From the NCBI GenBank assembly GCA_029207755.1, contig JARCOQ010000002.1:115516375-115580374 (forward strand): a DNA stretch of 64,000 nucleotides. The letters are read 5' to 3'. Below the pieces are notes generated by a model. The model was not told where the DNA came from, made no database searches, and worked only from the letters and a program-made list of their open reading frames with translations. The translations under genes were made by a program, and so were the position numbers. The number at the start of each line of letters is the position of its first letter. Positions within the stretch are counted from its first letter, which is position 1. Of this stretch, positions 11,224 to 21,599 are shown in pieces. The DNA is from Chamaea fasciata (Eukaryota > Chordata > Aves > Passeriformes > Sylviidae).

Positions 11224-13176
11224 CCAGCTCCACACAGGTGTCCTGGAAAAACAACTCAGGTGTGTGTCCCAATGCACACAGGTGTCCAGGAAAACAAACA
11301 AACAAACGAACAAAAACCCCAGGTGTGTGTTCAACTCCACACAAATCTTCTGGAAAAATAAACTAGGTGTGTGTCCAACCCCACGGGGATTTTCTGGACA
11401 AATATCCCAGGTGTGTGTCCAACCCCACGGGGATTTTCGGGACAAATAACCCAGGTGTGTGTCCAACCCCACGGGGATTTTCTGGATAAAAACCCAGGTG
11501 TGTGTCCAACCCCACGGGGATTTTCTGGACAAATATCCCAGGTGCGTGTCCAACCCCACGGGGATTTTCTGGATAAATATCCCAGGTGTGTGTCCAACCC
11601 CACAGGGATTTTCTGGATAAAAAACCCAGGTGTGTGTCCAACCCCACGGGGATTTTCTGGACAAATATCCCAGGTGTGTGTCCAACCCCACGGGGATTTT
11701 CTGGATAAATAACCCAGGTGTGTGTCCAACCCCACAGGGATTTTCTGGATAAAAAACCCAGGTGTGTGTCCAACCCCACGGGGATTTTCTGGACAAATAT
11801 CCCAGGTGTGTGTCCAACCCCACAGGGATTTTCTGGATAAAAAACCCAGGTGTGTGTCCAACCCCACGAGGATTTTCTGGACAAATATCCCAGGTGTGTG
11901 TCCAACCCCAGGGGGATTTTCTGGATAAATATCCCAGGTGTGTGTCCAACCCCACGGGGATTTTCTGAACAAATAACCCAGGTGTGTGTCCAACCCCAGG
12001 GGGATTTTCTGGACAAATAACCCAGGTGTGTGTCCAACCCCACGGGGATTTTCTGGATAAAAACCCCAGGTGTGTGTCCAACCCCACGGGGATTTTCTGG
12101 ACAAATAACCCAGGTGTGTGTCCAACCCCACGGGGATTTTCTGGACAAATATCCCAGGTGTGTGTCCAACCCCACGGGGATTTTCTGGACAAATAACCCA
12201 GGTGTGTGTCCAACCCCACGGGGATTTTCTGGACAAATAACCCAGGTGTGTGTCCAAACCCAGGGGGATTTTCTGGACAAATAACCCAGGTGTGTGTCCA
12301 ACCCCACGGGGATTTTCTGGACAAATACCCCAGGTGTGTGTCCAACCTCACGGGGATTTTCTGGATAAAAACCCAGGTGTGTGTCCAACCCCACGGGGAT
12401 TTTCTGGACAAATATCCCAGGTGTGTGTCCAAACCCAGGGGGATTTTCTGGATAAATAACCCAGGTGTGTGTCCAACCCCACGGGGATTTTCTGGACAAA
12501 TAACCCAGGTGTGTGTCCAAACCCAGGGGGATTTTCTGGATAAATATCCCAGGTGTGTGTCCAACCCCACGGGGATTTTCTGGACAAATAACCCAGGTGT
12601 GTGTCCAACCCCACGGGGATTTTCTGGACAAATAACCCAGGTGTGTGTCCAACCCCACGGGGATTTTCTGGACAAATAACCCAGGTGTGTGTCCAAACCC
12701 AGGGGGATTTTCTGGATAAATATCCCAGGTGTGTGTCCAACCCCACGGGGATTTTCCGGACAAATAACCCAGGTGTGTGTCCAACCTCACGGGGATTTTC
12801 TGGACAAATAACCCAGGTGTGTGTCCAACCCCACGGGGATTTTCTGGACAAATACCCCAGGTGTGTGTCCAACCCCACGGGGATTTTCTGGATAAAAACC
12901 CCAGGTGTGTGTCCAACCCCACGGGGATTTTCTGGATAAATAACCCAGGTGTGTGTCCAACCCCACGGGGATTTTCTGGACAAATAACCCAGGTGTGTGT
13001 CCAACCCCACGGGGATTTTCTGGACAAATAACCCAGGTGTGTGTCCAACCCCACGGGGATTTTCTGGATAAATATCCCAGGTGTGTGTCCAACCCCACGG
13101 GGATTTTCTGGACGAATAACCCAGGTGTGTGTCCAACCCCACAGGGATTTTCTGGATAAAAACCCCAGGTGTGCTC
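11224..13176. repeat. 44-bp minisatellite, about 44 copies
   Basis: The unit is CCCAGGTGTGTGTCCAACCC, then CACGGGGATTTTCTGGACAA, then ATAA. Copies at 11224-11352 are degenerate and those at 11353-13172 are highly homogeneous. Variants (GGACAAATA versus GGATAAATA or GGATAAAAA; CCACGGGG versus CCAGGGGG) are interspersed, suggesting unequal exchange. The 44-bp period is not a multiple of three, yet the - strand stays open for 650 codons because none of the three phases of the unit contains a stop. I regard that frame as an artefact of the repeat. Confidence 0.97.
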
Positions 13177-13179
13177 CCT

Positions 13180-16100
13180 TGGGTGCCCACAGCTTCTCCC
13201 CTTCCCAGCAGCAACACAACCCTCTGGGCTCCGTGGGGCAGGAGGGAGATCCCTCTCCCTGGAATGCCGGCTCTGCCTCAGCGTGTGTGGTCACGGAGCA
13301 GACAATAAACTGCATTATCTGCTCCCAGACAGGGCTCGTTCACAACCTCCAGAGCTCAGAAATCTGTCGCTGCCGCCACTGCCGGACCGCGAGCCTCCCG
13401 TGCTTTCCAGACATGACTAAAATCTGACTCAGCCCTGCAGGGGAAAAGGGCCAAAAATACGATTTATTTTTTTTTTCCCCCTTGTCCCCGCATCTTTTTG
13501 CAACGCTGAGTTTCTTACGGGGCTGCGAGATGAACTGGGAATATCTCAATTATTTCTCCAGGCACCCCTCGTGTCCTCTCTGGAATAACAACACCTTTGC
13601 TCCCTGTTTTTTTTTTTTTTTTTCCTTTTTCCCTTCCCAATAACTTTGGCACCGGGATGCCCTGTGGAGCTGGACTTCTAAAGTGTAGGCAGGAAAGGAA
13701 TGTCCGAATTCCAGCTCATCCCAGCTCCTGCCCGCTGGGGGAGGGAAGGCACAGCGCAGATAAAAAGCATGTTTAACCCCGAGGAGAAGGAAAATAAAAA
13801 GCCCAGAACCTCCAGGTCCCCAGTGGAATGTCTAGCTACTGAATTAGGAAGCTTGTTTGCTGGTTTTAAGTTACAGGGACACCTCGAAGTCTCCCAGACT
13901 GGATTAGTCAGCACGAGTCACCGTCTGGGAATTGTTTGGGTGGTTTTTGGTTGGGTTTTTTTTTTTTTCCGACGGGAGGATAAAACAATTTCGGGAGCAA
14001 ATCTAATGCACAGATTGCAGAGCAGGGAGGGGGCAGCGCTGCGCTCAGGGCTTCGGAAGAAAAAAACTCGTTCCTGAGGGAAGGGAGGCTGGAGAAAGAG
14101 AGGGAACCTGCTCCCTGCTGATCCACGATTTTTTTTCCCGGAGCAGGCGAAAAGTGTCTCAGGCTGTTTCACTTCCAAATGCATCCGACGCAGGGACAAC
14201 TGTAGCTTTTCTGGGGAAGTTTCAGTGAAAAATTTACACTCACGCATCCCGTGAGCAGAGGAGAGCCAGGCGCATCTCCTGAGCAGCTCTGGCAGCTGTA
14301 AGGGCTCCTCAACGCCACCAGCTTTATTCCTGCTGGGATTTATTTCCCTGTTTGCTCACAGCAGAACCCCTCAGGACCGAGAGCTCTCAGTTCACAGAAT
14401 CGCAGAACGGTTTGGGTTGGAATGGACCTGGAATTTCCTGAAAATCAGGGAATTTTCACTGAAACAGCAAAATCCCTACACGAAGTCTCTGTGGCAAACT
14501 TCCCCCTTCCTCTCTGAAGCGAGTTGTTCTGAATCGAGGTTATTTTACACGGGAACGTTTCCAGTTTCATTTTTTGCCCCATAAAACTGTGGCTAAACCT
14601 GTGGAGGAGGAGGAGGAGGGAAAGGAAAATCTTCCCTTTCTTTGTGAATTCTAATCCCTCATCTCCGATATTTCTCCAGCTTCCTGCAGACCAGGAGCAC
14701 GGAGATGTCAGCCCAGCACAGGTAACTAAAGGAATCCCAGCCAGTGTGTCCATCCCATGACATTTATGATTTTGGGGCTGGATGAGTGGGAAGTTGTTCT
14801 ATTTTAGAACAGAAAATCAAGACTTTCTGCACGAAAAATCCAAATTTTCTGCACGCGGCAAAAAAAAACCCAAAACCCTGTCAGTGTGGTCCTGAAAAAC
14901 TGTTCAGTGGCATCCTTTTGGAAATGATGAAAGCCAAAAGATCTTTGTTGCCAAAGGATGGAGCCTGCCAACCCCGGGAATGCTCTGGCCCCTCACTTTG
15001 TGGGAAGCAGCATGACAAGGTTGGGGTGAGTCAGCAGGTCGCACCACAGGCCATCCCAAATATTTCCAAGCAGCCCCAGGTGCGAGAGGCCAAAATCCAG
15101 GGATTTGGGTTGGTTTTCAGTGCTGTCCAGGCCGTGGCTGTGACCCCACGAGGGTCACCTGGGTGACTTTGCAGCCCTAAGGTGTTAAAGGTGCAGCTGT
15201 TTTACCTCTTAGTCCTGCCTTTCCCAGTGTGATCCCGTTAATCTGAGTTGATTTTTGGGATCCCTCTGTGCACTGCCCAACTTCCCTGGGTCTTCAGCCA
15301 CGTCGCCTGCTGGAAAATACTGATCTCCTCTCTCAGTGTCCCACGGCCAAGCTGGACATTTTCGACTTCCTTAAAGACTCTCATCAAGACACCACGTGAT
15401 CCATTCCAGAAGTTTCCAAGAGTTCATTCCGTGTGGTTCCACTGAAGATGAGAAATGAGCCACTCAAGGAGTCCCCTCTTTGTGGGTGGTGAATTTTGCC
15501 ACTTTCTCAAGGTTTTCAGGGCTACGGAAAACTCAGGACAGAGTGGGGGGAAAACAGAAACCCCTCCAGACACTTCTGTGAGGGATATTTTTGATATATT
15601 TTGCAGTAATATCGACAGGGATATCGAGATGTGCCTCCCACACAAAGATGGTTTTGGTGGCAAGGGAGGGAAGAGGGAGTTGGGGGAGCAGAGGGCCAAG
15701 CAGGAGGTTAAATTTATTCCAAACCTTTAAATTGGCAGAATTATATTTCCAATTTCTTATCCCTCCCAGGTGGATATTTCAATTAGGAGACAGGAAAAAA
15801 GCTCTAGGAGGCAAACCCCAGTTCTGTTAAGAGAATGAGGTTTTTCGTTGTCTATTAAAAAGATGCAAGAACAGTCCCCAAATTGTGGCTTCTCCAGCTG
15901 TGAAAAGCCGGGAAAAAACCAACCAACCAAACAAACAAACAAACTAAAACCCAAAAACTCCTGAATTTTTTTTCCCCTAATCCTTGATAAAACAAATGTG
16001 TTAGAGCCAAACCATCCTAGGAATTAGATTCTCTTCTCCTGTGATGCTGACGGAGGCAAGGAGGAGAATAACCTCATTTTCTCCCAGCTGCTGCTCAGCA

Positions 16101-16930
16101 TTTCTCTGAATTCCGCGGCTCGGGTGCCTCTTTTCTCATCTGTACCCCCACTCACACGCTCTGTGGACGGAGCTTTTTGACTCCTGTTTGCTGAGTGATG
16201 CATCTTAGCACAGATTGTACCTAGCTCAACGTTTATCCCTGGCTTCTCCACTTGCTGGAGCAAAATCCCTCCCTTCCCCTGCCTCGGTTTCCTCCTTGCA
16301 CGAGTGACACTGATCTTTGGGAAGCCCTTTGAGCTCCGTGGATGAAAAGGTTCACAGTTGTTGTTCCTGTTGTCTCCACTACAAAAAACATGCCCATAAA
16401 TCGCCTTTCAGGGATAGTGAAGCAGGTTTCATTGGCTCCAGAGCTGAGTGACTGAACGGAGAAGAATTTCCTTCTTTGGCATTTTCCCCTAGTTTTAATA
16501 ACTTTTGAACTCTTGCTTTAGATCTTGTTTACTTTAGGCTGGTTCGGCAGCTGTGTGTCTCCCTCCAGCAATTGTCTCCCTCTTCCCCACCTTCCTCAGG
16601 TATTTGGTTTAGGTACCAAACATCTGACTCAGGTCTTCCTGGAGAACGGCTGAGCTGGGGTGGATGGAAGAAGAATTCATTTTTCCCTGTCAGAGAGGAG
16701 AGGGAGCTCATGGGGGAGACAGGCAGAGGCCGTGACTCTCATGGACACAGGCCCTGGGAACAAAAAAAACCAAACCCTTGGCTGTTCCCACACCCTCTGG
16801 AAATGTTAAACACAAACTGAACAGATGGCATTGCTGAAACCATTTGGGTCAGAGGGTGGCAGTGGGTCCTTCTAAGCTGAACAAGCTCCGGGGCTGCAAA
16901 GGTCACAGCTCTGCTCTGCACTGGGGCAGC
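13180..16930. other. intergenic sequence, no gene seen
   Basis: Mostly single-copy-looking DNA with T-runs (13607-13623, 13959-13968), a CAAA-rich run at 15919-15945, and a short antisense CR1 terminus at about 14395-14440 ('CAGAATCGCAGAACGGTTTG'). The open frames are short and featureless. Confidence 0.55.
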
Positions 16931-17380
16931 CTCACCTCGAGCTTTGGGCACCACAACGAGAGAAGGACATTAATGCTCCTAGAGAACGTCCAGAGGAGGA
17001 TGCAAAGATGGGGAAGGGTCTGGAGGAGCCACACGAGGAGCAGCTGAAGGATCTTGGCTTGTCCAGCTGGAGAAAAGGAGACTCAGAGGAGATTCATTGG
17101 GGTTTACAGCTCCTCCCAAGGGCCAGCTCAGATCTCTGATCCCTGTGACCTGACAGGACCTAGGGAGGGGCTGGAGCTGTTCCAGCAGGGATTGAGGGGG
17201 AATTGTAGGACGAGGCTCTTCCCCCAGAGGGTGCCGGGCACTGCCCAGGCTCCCCAGGGAATGGGCACGGCCCCGAGGCTGCCAGAGCTCCAGGAGCCTT
17301 TGGATACCCAGGGATGCCCAGGGGGGATTGTTGGGGGCTCTGGGCAGGGACTTTGGCTGGATCGTGCCTAACTCAGGATA
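16840..17380 (+). mobile_element. older CR1 LINE, longer 3' segment
   Basis: Sense CR1 text: 'GAACGTCCAGAGGAGGATGC', 'AGCTGGAGAAAAGGAGACTC', 'GGGCACTGCCCAGGCTCC' and 'CTCTGGGCAGGGACTTTGGC'. It retains about 500 bp of the 3' region and is more diverged than the neighbouring copies. Confidence 0.65.
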
Positions 17381-17589
17381 TTCTCAGGATCCTTCTAACT
17401 CAGGATATTCTCCAACTCCGTGCATCACACGGGAAGAAGCTCCGGGCGTGCCGTGGCTGCCGTGACACGCTGAAATTCCCGGCAGATGGAGCTCGACTCC
17501 AGGCGATGCTGCCTCAGCCCCTGCTCGCCCTGCGTCCCCAGCGCCGGGGAAACAGCTCCGTCAAACGCAGCCTGGTGTTCGAGAGCCGC

Positions 17590-17905
17590 AGCTGGCACAG
17601 AGTCACGGAGTTAGCAGGGCTGGGAGAGACCTTCACGGTCATCCTGGAGCAGCACCAGCATCAGCCAACCCCTGTCCCCAAGGGCCACCTCCAGACTCCT
17701 CCTGAACACTCCCACACACAGTGACTCCAAACCTCCCTGGGCAGCTCATCCCAAGGCCTGAGCACTGTGCCAGGGAAATTTCCTTGCCCAGTCTCCACCC
17801 TGAGCCTCCCCTGGTGCAATTTGAGGCCATTTCCTCTCCTCCTTTCCCTCCCTCCTGGCAGGGACTTGTGCAGAGCAATGAGGTCTCCTCTGAGCCTCCT
17901 CCAGG
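17590..17905 (-). mobile_element. CR1 LINE 3' region
   Basis: Antisense CR1: 'CACAGAGTCACGGAGTTAGC' then 'CAGACTCCTCCTGAACACTC' and 'CCAAGGCCTGAGCACTGTGC'. It is closely related to the copies near 34.8 and 42.5 kb. Confidence 0.8.
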
Positions 17906-18187
17906 CTAAACAACCCAACTGGTGGAGATTTCCCCCCAGATATTTCACCTCCCTGATATTTCCCTCTCTCTCAGTGTGACTGGAAGAGAGCTGAGGTTTG
18001 GGTTTATGATTTATTCTCAGGCTGCCCTTTCAAAGGGTTATCACCCTCCATGCAGAGTAATGGCCCCTCAGAGCAACAAGAAGCTGGTATTAAATAGAAA
18101 TAATTATCGTAAGATGGCTAAAATCAAACTTTGGCCTAGAACACGTCCCATTCTACAATCTCAAGCACTGAGGCTGAGTTGTATCTC

Positions 18188-18222
18188 TTAAAAAAAAAAG
18201 AAAAAAAAAAAAAGAGAGAGAG
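18188..18222. repeat. A-rich/GA simple repeat
   Basis: Poly(A) interrupted by G, then (GA)n. Confidence 0.7.
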
Positions 18223-18929
18223 TATTTATTCCTGATGAGCATTCCTAAAAGAACAGATTATGTGGCCCTGCTGTTTTCCTGAACAACGAACATCACAACA
18301 AATAACTAAAAGTTACGAAAATCCCAACAAACATCTCATGCCAACACGAGGCCTTGGTTTCCAAGATCCGTTCTCGTTCCTGGGATGGAGCTGCTGCAGG
18401 AGCTGAGGAGGAGTTTCTGTCCCTGGAGGAGCGACTCTGGGATTCCCTGAAAGTTATCCTAAAACAACAAAAACATGGATGGGGCTTGGAGCCACCTGCG
18501 ACGGTGGACGGTGTCCCTGCCCACGTGTCACAAAGCCATGGGGGAGAGACGCCTCTGCCCCAGTTAAGGGGCAAATGAGACCGACAACAGAGGGATTTCA
18601 TTCAACAACGCAGACTTGACCGCGCAAGAAGCGTGAGGCAGGGAGAGAGAAAGGAAGAGGAAACGCCTGTCAGAGAGAGGGAGACACAGAGCTCGAGGCA
18701 ATCAGCTGCTAAGGCCGCTGCCAAGCCCAGCCATTCCGTCGGGGTCCAAGGTGCGCAGACTCCAGAGCTGCTTTCTGCTGAGCGCTGAGCCCTGGGCGAG
18801 GACAGGGCAGTCGAGGCTGCAAGGCTTTAGCCGCAGGCGCCGCTGCGGGTTCCTTCTGCTGGATGTTCTGCGTGCAAAGCAGACGTGCAGACGGTGAGAA
18901 GAGCCTCGGCAGCACCTCGACAGCCACAG

Positions 18930-19240
18930 CAAGCCTGGCGAGGAGCAGCCCTCGCTCCTGGCCACGGCCCTGCTGCAAAGGCCTTCCCGGCACAGTGCTC
19001 TCTCCGCCGGCCTCAGCGGAGGGGGAAAAGACTTCGGGACCTCCGGGAGACGGGAAACGAAATCCGGAGACTCTTCCCTTGTGCCTTACAAACTTTTATT
19101 CAACATACCCAAATTCTTCTGTACCTGGAACAGTGTTGGGACATTATAATGGATTGTGTTTACAACGCATTGTATACTCATGTTTTTATATCATAGACTG
19201 TAATAGAAATATACAATATGTAATAAAAATAAATTATTTG
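18930..19240 (+). repeat. outer arm (A, left) of the 7-kb inverted duplication
   Basis: The segment with 'CTGCTGCAAAGGCCTTCCCG', 'ACGGGAAACGAAATCCGGA' and 'CTTGTGCCTTACAAAC', and the tract with TCATGTTTTTATATCATAGA, recurs in reverse orientation at about 25645-26110. By eye the arms are clearly homologous but diverged, and the left arm lacks about 150 bp present on the right. On the - strand of this arm GAATAAAAGTTTG supplies an AATAAA. It aligns with TCTAATAAAGTTTG on the + strand of the right arm, so both arms could end a transcript running outward from the centre. Confidence 0.8.
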
Positions 19241-19261
19241 CTCATTTTTTCATTAATTTTT

Positions 19262-19560
19262 CCGTTTACTATTGTACTCTTAAATTATTCTTCTTCTTGT
19301 TATTCTTCTTCTCACTACTCTTCTTTTTCTTACTACTCTTCTTCTTTGCTTCTTCTACATATTTTAAAATTCCTGTTCTTATTTCTATTCCTATTACTCT
19401 TCTTATTCTTCTATGTATTTCTAATTCTTATTCTTACTACTCTTCTTCTTCTATGTATTTTGAAATTCGAATTCCTATTCCTATTACTCTTCTTCCTCTA
19501 ACTATTTTTTAATTCTTACTACTATTCTTCTCCTATGTATTTTTTAAAAAGTCTTCTCTG
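19262..19560. repeat. TTC/CTT-rich degenerate microsatellite
   Basis: Interrupted TTCTT and ATTACTCTTCTT runs. The equivalent right-arm spacer (25504-25640) holds only a short GAAGAA-type homologue, so the run expanded in the left copy. Confidence 0.8.
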
Positions 19561-19565
19561 TCTTC

Positions 19566-19853
19566 TTAGTCTTCGTCTTTGTCTTGTTCACGTTCATTGT
19601 CGTCTTCTTCTTCATCTTCGTCTTCACCTTCTTCACTGTCTTCGTCTTCTCCATCTGCCACGTCATCTTCATCTTTTTCATTTTCATCTGTGTCTTCTTT
19701 GCCGTAGTCTTGGCGTGGTTGATGCCGAGTGTCTGTTCCAGGAGCCTCTGCTTTATGCCCAAGGAACGGTGGCTGGACCTTCCAGGCCCGGGGCCGGGTG
19801 TGTGCGGGGCTGGGGTCGGGGGAGCTTTGGGCTCTTTGCGGGGCATTTTCCAA
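19566..19853 (-). CDS. candidate terminal exon with a highly acidic tail (unrecognised)
   Basis: On the - strand a 95-codon open frame ends at TAG (19566-19568). It begins with proline-rich sequence, and its last 45 or so residues are almost all D, E, K and N (for example DEDDVADGEDEDSEEG). It lies downstream, in the same orientation, of the other - strand coding-like segments of the inverted duplication, and it precedes an AATAAA on the - strand near 19100. Acidic tails occur in chaperone-like and nuclear proteins, but here the run could simply be a translated GAA/GAC microsatellite. No intron boundary can be assigned with confidence. Confidence 0.25.
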   Translation of the reverse strand: MENAPQRAQSSPDPSPAHTRPRAWKVQPPFLGHKAEAPGTDTRHQPRQDYGKEDTDENEKDEDDVADGEDEDSEEGEDEDEEEDDNEREQDKDED

Positions 19854-20164
19854 GCCTCACTGCCCAGGCGTTTTTGCCTCTGCACGCTTTGGTGTTGCTG
19901 AGCTTGCTCGGCTTTGGTTGCCCATCAAAAAGCTTTTCCCTTACCTGGCCTGGAGGAGCTGCAGCAGCGATCTTTCAGCTCCTCCAGCTGAACCGAGCAG
20001 CTGCTGCTCCCACACCAGAGGAGCGGCACCGGCGGGAGCGAGGCCGTCCCGTTGTCTTCGTCTTCTTCTTTATTGTCTTCGCCTTCCCCGTCCCTTTCAC
20101 TCCTCGGGCCGTGGCCTCATGCAGGGACAGCGGAACAGCCCCCGCAGCGCCCGCCTGAAGCGGG

Positions 20165-20350
20165 AGGGACGTTTCCTGGGGGCAGCCCGGGCTCCCAGCT
20201 GGGCAGGCCGGGGGCTGGGGGGGCTGTGCGGGGCAGGCACCGGGCTCTCTTCCCTTGTGCCCGTCACTGCTGATTCTAACTCTACAGCCTGGCAATACTG
20301 AAGGGCATAGACCTCTGCCAGCTGCTGCCTCCGTGCCTGGATGTCCAGCA
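20165..20350 (-). CDS. helical module 2 of an unrecognised coding-like sequence
   Basis: One - strand frame reads H-H-D-R-E-I-L-S-R-A-L-L-D-I-Q-A-R-R-Q-Q, then LAEVYALQYCQAVELESAV, and ends in a PAPHSPPSPRPAQLG motif. It parallels module 1 about 385 bp upstream on the same strand (SSLLELQARRRHREARDARE ... SALHSPPSPRPAQLG). The shared spacing and the PHSPPSPRPAQLG tail indicate a tandem duplication. The frame is not bounded by a clear start or splice site, so this may be an exon of a living gene or a relic. Confidence 0.3.
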
Positions 20351-20380
20351 GTGCCCGGCTCAGGATCTCCCTGTCGTGAT

Positions 20381-20492
20381 GGTGAGGTCCAGCTTCTCTT
20401 TCCAGGACTGTAAATCAGGGATGGTGATGTCTACCTTCTCTTACCAGGATCATACATCAGTGATAATGAAGCTCAGCTTCCCTTTCCAGGAT
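20381..20492. repeat. short tandem repeat, 3 units of about 42 bp
   Basis: Units share 'AGCTTCTCTTTCCAGGACTG' or close variants, followed by ATCAGnGATnnTGA. On the - strand they read ILEREAELHYH, ILVREGRHHHP and VLEREAGPHHH, immediately before module 2. Confidence 0.7.
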
Positions 20493-21500
20493 TGCCAGCC
20501 CCGCTCCGCCCGCACACGCAGCACAAACACGGAGCACAGACACACGTTTCCTCGGGGCAGCCGGCTGCCCACAGAGGGCCTGGGCTCCCAGCTGGGCAGG
20601 CCGGGGGCTGGGGGGGCTGTGCAGGGCAGACAACGGGCTCCCTTCCCCTTTGCCTCGGACTGCTGCTTCCCTTTCTGCAGCAATCCGGTGTTCCCGGGCA
20701 TCCCGTGCCTCCCGATGCCGCCTCCTTGCCTGCAGCTCCAGCAGGGAGCTCAGGGTGCCACTGGTCACACTGGGGTTGACGTACAGCTGAGCCTGGCTGC
20801 TGGCCGGAGTATTGAACAGGACGGGCAGCGGGCTCCGTGTCCCTGGTGATGTCCTCTCCCCACTGAGGACAAGGAGCTGCTGCCTTTTTGTCCTCCAGAG
20901 CGAGAGGCTCGGGGGGCTCCTCCTCCTCAGCAGCTCTGGTCGGGGTCGCAGCTGCCAGCTGGGAGCCCGCGGGACTCCACAGGGCAGGAGAGGCGCTGGG
21001 CAGGGCACAAAGTGACTCTGCTGTCACCTCTGCGCCCACATGCCTGGAACAGCTGCGCCCCTCCAGGGGCTCCTCGTCACCCACCAGGCCCAAGGGTTTG
21101 TGCCAGATGTTCTCCTGGGTGGCAACTTCCCCTTGGGACACCTCTTGTGTTCCGCAGTGCTTCCCTTTGGAAAGCACCTTGTCATCGTCACTGGAACCAA
21201 GAGGTGACACGGCGTCCAACAGCTTTTTCCATTGGGCCTCCACCTTGTGCTGGCACCACTTCAGTCGGAACAGTCGTCGTTGTTGGTGTCTGACAGCTGT
21301 GTTCTCCTCCTCCTCCTCAGCACCATAATTGTTGGGGAAATGGGCTTCCAGCCCTTCCGGCACCTTCTGATGTCCCGACACCTGCTGCAGATGTGGCAGT
21401 TCAAATGACGAGCTTGAATCGCTGTCCATGCCACCGAGCAGGGCCCTCCTTGTCAGCTCTTCGTCCTCATCTTCTTCCCACCGGGAGAGCCATTGGTGTC
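20473..21500 (-). pseudogene. unrecognised coding-like segment with module 1 (left inverted-repeat copy)
   Basis: A - strand frame runs from an acidic start (W-E-E-D-E-D-E-E-L-T-R-R) through MDSDSSSSFELPHLQQVSGH. It continues through a basic stretch (RRLFRLKWCQHKVEAQWKKL) to AEEEEPPEPLALEDKKAAAP. Near 20820 the more protein-like frame shifts and continues as SQAQLYVNPSVTSGTLSSLL, then ELQARRRHREARDAREHRIA. The shift is present in both inverted copies, so it is either an ancestral frameshift or an unrecognised intron. Upstream, two further frame changes (about 21604 and 21480) separate it from the 60-bp-repeat ORF. I do not recognise the family. Confidence 0.35.
20630..21008 (-). repeat. inner arm (B, left) of the inverted duplication, 379 bp
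   Basis: The reverse complement matches 25125-25503 base for base over the same 379-bp length, with only about seven substitutions counted by eye (about 98% identity). The boundaries are abrupt: ACAACGGGCTCCC on the left and CAGGGCAC on the right. Confidence 0.93.
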
Positions 21501-21599
21501 ATCTTCTTCCCATGGGGACATCTCTTCAATATCACAGTCTTCCCCAGACCGCAGCTCTGGGTCATGTTTGGCACCTAATGGGGAAAGCTTCTCATGCTC

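Noticed and set aside
10302..13176. Possible CRISPR-like direct repeat arrays
   Set aside because: Units are contiguous with no unique spacers, and the genome is vertebrate.
11363..13315. 650- and 494-codon - strand ORFs
   Set aside because: Entirely translation of the 44-bp minisatellite cycling through phases, with no flanking coding signal.
20441..20446. GGTAAGAG as a - strand splice donor
   Set aside because: It is a variant position within a 3-unit tandem repeat whose sister copies read GGAAAG. Nothing else supports an intron there.
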